Both the position numbers and the translations under genes were made by a program. From Caenorhabditis elegans (Eukaryota; Nematoda; Chromadorea; Rhabditida; Rhabditidae), in contig NC_003279.8 in the NCBI RefSeq assembly GCF_000002985.6, positions 9,486,001 through 9,550,000 of the forward strand: 64,000 nt of DNA. Direction: 5' to 3'. This document shows, one piece after another, positions 58,940 through 64,000 of this stretch. Position 1 is the stretch's first letter. Every line of letters starts with the position of its first letter. The notes under the pieces are model-generated. The model did no database searches and was not told the DNA's origin. It worked only from the letters and a program-made list of their open reading frames with translations.

Positions 58940-61900
58940 TTTGAGAAAACATATGCCCTCAAAGAAGGAAATTGCTTCAAAATGCGCAAATATCCGTAGT
59001 GTCCTAGAAATTGGAAAACTGGAGAAAGAGGTTGAGCTCGATTACAAGTGGTTTCGACACTGAAGAAAGATGAAGTGTGTTGGTGCGAAATAACTGATCG
59101 CCGTTTCGTTTGTTATCCACTTTCTAAGATACCGTCTTTTTAGTGATATTCTACAAAAGATTGCCGATATACTTTCTAACAAGAGGCTCTCTTTTCAATA
59201 TTTGTATGCTTCAAAATGTGGGTGCGGAAAAGGGTCAACACCTGTCTGTAATCGAGACTGTATTACCTGTCCAGTCTACGTGTGTGCACATACACGCGGC
59301 ACAAATCTGCTTAATTAGCAGGCGGCACCTATGGGGATATCGATAGATGGTAGGAAAGGTTCATGTTGTCTGGATATGTGGCACCAGTGTTATAATTAAA
59401 CGATTAGCTGGAGAGAGACATCTTATTCCGGCAACAAGTGTTCTTATTTGAATCCCATGAAAGGTCAGGGTTGAGAGTTAGGGATAAACCTACTTAGTGT
59501 TACAGGTACCTAATTAAGACCATTTCGGAGATGGAAATATTTTGACACTGGCGTGCGACACCTCGTCTTATCGTACAATTTGATCTTCGAATGGGAGTGT
59601 GTATGTGTGTGATTCGTCTTGTTTCTAATTGCCCGCAGAGTTGTGTTGACATGATGGCTATCTTTTTTAAATTAGAGAAATTGAGTGAAAACTCAGGAAA
59701 TTGTGATGTCAGGGAGACGAAAGGTTTACTCGGTGAATCGAACTGATATTGTCCCAGCTCACAGGAAACGAAACAAAAACGGGTTTCGCTATCTTTCTAG
59801 ATAGAGCGGAAAAGGAAATAGGACAAAAATGATATCGAAAGCTCAAATCCAAGTTTTTAAATTTCTCATATTACGGGAACACAAAATTCTGAGAATGCGT
59901 ATTGCACAACATATTTGACGCGCAAAATATCTCGTAGCGAAAACTACAGTAATTCTTTAAATGGCTACTGTAGCGCTTATTTCGATTCACGGGCTCGATT
60001 TTTGAAATGAATTTCTTTTCGAATAGTGACAACGATATTTTGTAATTTTTAAGTTTTTTTCTAATATTTTATCGATTAATAAATGATGTCCGTAAATCGA
60101 CGCAAACGCTACAGTAGTCACCGAATGAATTACTGTAGTTTTCGCTACGAGATATTTTGCGCGTCAAATATGTTGTGCAATACGCATTCTCCGAATTTTG
60201 TGTTTCCGTAATATTCCCCCTGAATATTATGATTTTATTGCTCCACGAGCTCACAGATATTCCCGAACACGCACAAATTGTGTGGAAGCGATAATTTTCT
60301 CAGGTGTCAGGTGTCGGCACAGGCAACGACACAACATGGTCTAAGAAGCGATGTACGACAACCTGGGGCGCCTGTCGCCCTCCCCTCTTGCTTGATTTCG
60401 CCACGCCCCCCGCAACCGAAACGACGTGTCGTAATTGATAAATTGCAGGTCGTTTCATGTCAATGTGTTAGTGTTTTGAGAAATGTGAATGGGGTTGGAA
60501 GCGAGGATATTTGATGTCCGAGATTGTTTATAATACCGACACGCAATGTTTTGTTTATGTTTCTGATTCGAACTGACATTGTACACCGCAGGGGAAATAA
60601 TCGCTGTCATCAGTTTCTAATGCCCTTCTCTCCAATTACCACTACTAACGGAAAGGTCAGCCAAAGGAGTGAGAAGGGTCCGAAACAGGAAAAGAAACAC
60701 GCGTTGTGTTTCATAATCTTGACCCGATCATCTGCCAAGATCTGCTGTAATGGGGAGCAGTTTTGATAGGCAGCCTTGCGCAACATTTTTGATTGACCCC
60801 CCTACTACTCGTTGACATCTTCTTCTAGTCTATCTACACACTTCCAAACTCTACTTGGAATGTCATGGAAAGGGTATGAACGAAAGGAAACGAAAACACT
60901 TCATTATCCAGTTAAGCGATGTCAACAGAAAGAGAAAGACCACTCGGCGTGTGAACACAGTGTCTACACCTGCTATGCCTACAGCTATCTATTACGGACC
61001 CTCTGTTGTTTAAATGGCTTGCAAACAAAAGGCGAGAAGGCATGTGATGAGTGTATATTGTGTGGATTAAATAGCATTTCTATCTCGCTCTCGATATATC
61101 GTTTCTACTATATGGCTCAACACATCATCAATGCGCAGTTTATTACATTACGCAACTTGGGAACTGTTGTGTATGTGTGTTTGTAAGAGAGCTCATCGCA
61201 TAAATCCACCCAGTGAGGTCATATGGAATGGTGTCATAAATTGGATAAGCGAGATGAGAAGAGCTCACTTTGTTATGACACCTGGAATATTAAGTGAGAG
61301 AACAATATACAAGATTTTCGACCTTTGACTCTGGCAATGCGATAGTTTTCACATACCAATACATTTTTCAAATAGTGAATTGATTCTGATCAAATATAAA
61401 AGTGAACTAATTAGTTCCTTCAGTGGGAATATCTTTGTCATAATTGGGTCTGACAACTCCCGAAGCTTGAATGACCAAATAATTCAGAAAAGCTTGAGCA
61501 TGATGATCCTCAAATCGAGCCGACCATATGTCTCAGCTTGTGTGACGGTAATTTACAGCTTATGGTCGATTATTGGGATGTGGGTGACATTTTCCTAGAA
61601 CATGTGTGTGGGCCATCACAAAAAAACGTGTTGGTTCAGATCGGGGTGGATAAACCAGAAGCAGCCAGGACACAGACAAATTTATAATTTACAACTTTCA
61701 CGGAACCATCCACAAGCTGCGCTTTTTTCGTGGAAAAGTGTGATGATTTGTTCGATTTCCGGATGTATAACTAGTTTTCCTGTTACCTATCTATCCTACT
61801 ACCGGAGCAGTAACGATTGATATACGATCGAAAGGTGACAATATCAGCTGCCCCGTACTGACACGTGGAGTGGTAGAGTCACTTGTTGGTATTATTAATT

Positions 61901-62239
61901 GAATAAAATAACTTGAATAGTCAATGTTATATCTTAGAAGACATAAGAAAATACTTGGCATAAAGATGACAAGAATGTTCATACAGAAACAAAAAGTTCA
62001 TGAATGTTGTTCTTAACATTATCTAATCGCACGAAGTTTTTATATGAAAAAGTAATATCGTGGGAAATCAAAACTGAAATGTCGTGTGGGAAGAGTTTGA
62101 TGAAAAACGTTTTCTGTGAGAAAGATAGTTGTCAGTCACATTTCAAACATAATGTTTTATAATAATGGACAAAATGGGGGATCAAACCAAACTCATTCTC
62201 TGCAATAAAAACTAATATGATTGACAGGTGAAGCCTACA
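58940..62239. other. intergenic region before the last gene
   Basis: About 3.3 kb without an exon that I can support. It holds the large inverted repeat 59868-60214. The remainder is unique-looking sequence with short open frames only. Confidence 0.5.
59868..60214. repeat. 347 bp foldback repeat
   Basis: The left arm ATATTACGGGAACACAAAATT and following is matched by the right arm, ending AATTTTGTGTTTCCGTAATAT. About 105 outer bases pair almost perfectly, including TTGACGCGCAAAATATCTCG. Inner segments (CTACTGTAGCG / CGCTACAGTAG) extend the pairing to about 150 bases per arm. This is typical of a C. elegans palindromic MITE. A TA or AT target site fits the ends. Confidence 0.75.
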
Positions 62240-64000
62240 ATGAGTTTGCGCGCACCGAGACGGTCCAACGCTGATGGTCTATCGGAGAACGTTCTCAAAG
62301 CGATTCTGGAGCCAGCAGCAGCGTATATGGTAATAAATTTGTGTTCTAAAAGGAAAGGACGCAAGAACATATTTTTTCAGGCAGAAACACAAAAAATGAA
62401 GGAAGAGGGGAATGAGAATGGAGGCAGCGAGAACACAAACATTGATCGTGAGTGAGGAGTTTAATGCTTTATAATCATAGGCTTCGTCGTTGACTATGAC
62501 AACGACGATAAAGATGCTTTTCAATCATAAAACAACGATAAAACATAATTTTTTGAGAACAATTTTTGTGTTTTCAGAACGAAACCAGCTACTTCAACAA
62601 GCATCTCAACGTGGAAGTATCGGAAGTTTTCTGGATACGACTTCATTATCGACATGTAGTAAGGTACCGTAATTTAAAAATTAAAAGTGTTTTCTTTGTT
62701 ATGTTTCAAAAATTTTAATGTTTTTCAAATTAAAAGTTGAAGCATGAAAAAATATTAAAAATCTTTCCGAATGTTTTCTTAAAATTAACAAAATATGTCA
62801 TAAACCCCAAGATCCATATCACCAGTTACCGTAATCCACGAAATTTGATACCAGCAAAAACCAGCGAGAACATGTGTCTAGCAGGGAAGAAGCAAGAAGT
62901 AGATGTGATAGCTATTCTCGCCTGGGAGGGTGTCATATCATGTCGTCTCAGCCAACATCAGAAGTACTGAAATCGGACACCTTTTCGCGCCCATCAATAG
63001 CAGAGCAGACAGAACCCCGATAGAGAGTTGATGAGCTTTCCATTTGCTAGGCGCGAATAATCACACTTTTCGTGTCATTTTCTGTGTTAGCCACTGCTCC
63101 GAACAACACAGAAAGAGTACACGTTGGTCTCGAGATTAATGATAATGGCTAATGAGAAGGAGTCAGAATGAGGGGTGAGCAAATGAAAAGAGAGTCGATG
63201 GGAAGGGGGCCGAGCACCTCGTAAATCTTGTTAATAGCTAGGTCGGGACAGAGTTGAGGAGGGCGAAAATATGTTGGACATTGGTTATCATTTGTTTTAG
63301 GAAGAGATATGGGTTGTCCACCACCAGAGCACATCATCACTCCTACAAGAGATTTTTTTAATTGATTTCTTTTGCAGTAGACCTACTGTAAAGGTTCGTT
63401 TGAACCACCGTATATGGTGAATAATTGAAAGCTAGATGCCTAGTAATTGTCCCATACAGACACAAAAACACGAATCGCTTAGAAATGTGTCCCAAATGTT
63501 GCCGTTTTTCTTTCGTCAGACATGTGTTTTCGAGCAACATTCAATTTTATATGAGCCTAGAAGAAGTTGTTGGAGAGTCGGAGGGAGGGCTTACGATTGA
63601 GTTTTTGAATAGCTACCAAAGAATCTAAAATCCATTATCCATATAAATATCGAATTACGAGAGCACACGATGAGCAAAAATATTCTTAATTCTTCCTCTC
63701 TAGGTCCTTCTCCTATGCTTCTTCTCCCTGACGGCGTGTGAAACACAAGAAGAGTGAGTTGAATAAACAAGGTATACGGTAGATGATGAAGAAAAAGAAG
63801 TAGTAATAGATGAATTCTTTTCATTGGGCGCTTGGACACACACATTTGTAATGCGCTATGAATACTCGTGTCATTCTCCGAAGTCGTAGTCGCCGGCTGG
63901 TTCCAGGACTGGGCGGGGGTACTGTAGTGTGTCTGTACTAGATACCTTACTAATCGTTGTTCAACTACTTATAAATAAGATGATGACTTCTATAAACGAA
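62240..64000 (+). CDS. 5' part of an unidentified gene running off the window
   Basis: Exons 62240-62329 (starts MSLRAPRRSNADGLSENVL), 62381-62447 and 62578-62663 have good donors and TTTTCAG acceptors and agree in phase, giving 81 codons. The product so far is polar, with no membrane segment: a basic start, then an acidic MKEEGNENGGSEN stretch, then QRNQLLQQASQRGSIGSF. Exon 3 ends in phase 0 at GTACCG. Any later exons lie in or beyond the last 1.3 kb, where I could not place one with confidence. I do not recognise the protein; the N-terminus of an intracellular or channel-type protein would fit. Confidence 0.65.

Noticed and set aside
63295-63405. Possible exon after GTTTTAG reading EEIWVVHHQ
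   Set aside because: Open and with an acceptor-like start, but the donor is weak and the sequence reads AT-rich. Not enough to add to the last gene.
1-64000. CRISPR arrays, bacterial operons, ribosome binding sites
   Set aside because: The sequence is eukaryotic with spliced genes. No direct repeats with regular unique spacers were seen.
1-64000. tRNA or rRNA genes
   Set aside because: I looked for tRNA B-box patterns next to foldable arms and found none that held up. A tRNAscan run would be decisive.

Overview
This is animal nuclear DNA with the signature of a rhabditid nematode. Introns are mostly about 45-60 bases and end in TTTTCAG, exons are compact, the intergenic DNA is AT-rich, and short foldback repeats are common. 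Spliced by eye, the genes match Caenorhabditis elegans chromosome I in order and, as far as I can recall, in protein length: stl-1, sac-1, stn-1, usp-48, smn-1 (207 aa), klp-16 (587 aa), set-32, ahr-1 (602 aa) and irx-1 (377 aa). I therefore read the window as C. elegans or a very close relative. All exon boundaries are hand calls from splice consensus and reading-frame phase; no alignment was run.

Layout. 0.8-2.0 kb: stl-1 (-), divergent from sac-1 (+, 2.5-6.5 kb), whose fourth intron carries a 1.48 kb Mutator-like foldback element. 6.9-8.5 kb: an inositol hexakisphosphate kinase (-). 8.5-15.3 kb is mostly repeats and includes a complete 2.68 kb LTR element (11.55-14.23 kb) with identical-looking LTRs but no reverse transcriptase. 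15.3-18.8 kb: stn-1 (+), tail to tail with an FCF1/UTP24 PIN nuclease gene (-, 18.8-19.8 kb). A 286 bp near-perfect palindrome then precedes usp-48 (+, 20.6-24.8 kb). smn-1 (-) and klp-16 (+) diverge around 26.3 kb. tspo-1-like (-) and a KH-like gene (-) follow, then set-32 (+, 33.3-35.2 kb).

ahr-1 (+) spans 36.6-45.1 kb. Its introns hold a nested Lys/Asp/Glu-rich protein gene (-), unassigned antisense ORFs, and a possible alternative 3' end. Next come a four-pass (or more) membrane protein gene (-), a tiny saposin-like gene (+) nested in an intron of a 96-aa protein gene (-), and irx-1 (-, 51.1-54.9 kb). A large, mostly non-coding region of about 7.4 kb lies upstream of irx-1. The window ends inside the 5' part of an unidentified + strand gene (from 62.2 kb).

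The genes are unrelated housekeeping and developmental functions: mitochondrial stomatin, ER/Golgi phosphoinositide phosphatase, inositol pyrophosphate synthesis, dystrophin complex, ribosome biogenesis, deubiquitination, snRNP assembly, spindle motor, heritable silencing, and bHLH-PAS and homeodomain transcription factors. I see no operon-like clusters. The points most worth checking are the internally deleted LTR element, the long-TIR element in sac-1, two non-canonical GC-AG introns (stl-1 and usp-48, the latter with a competing GT donor), a phase-matched alternative terminus of ahr-1 that would give a bHLH-only protein, and several genes nested in introns.
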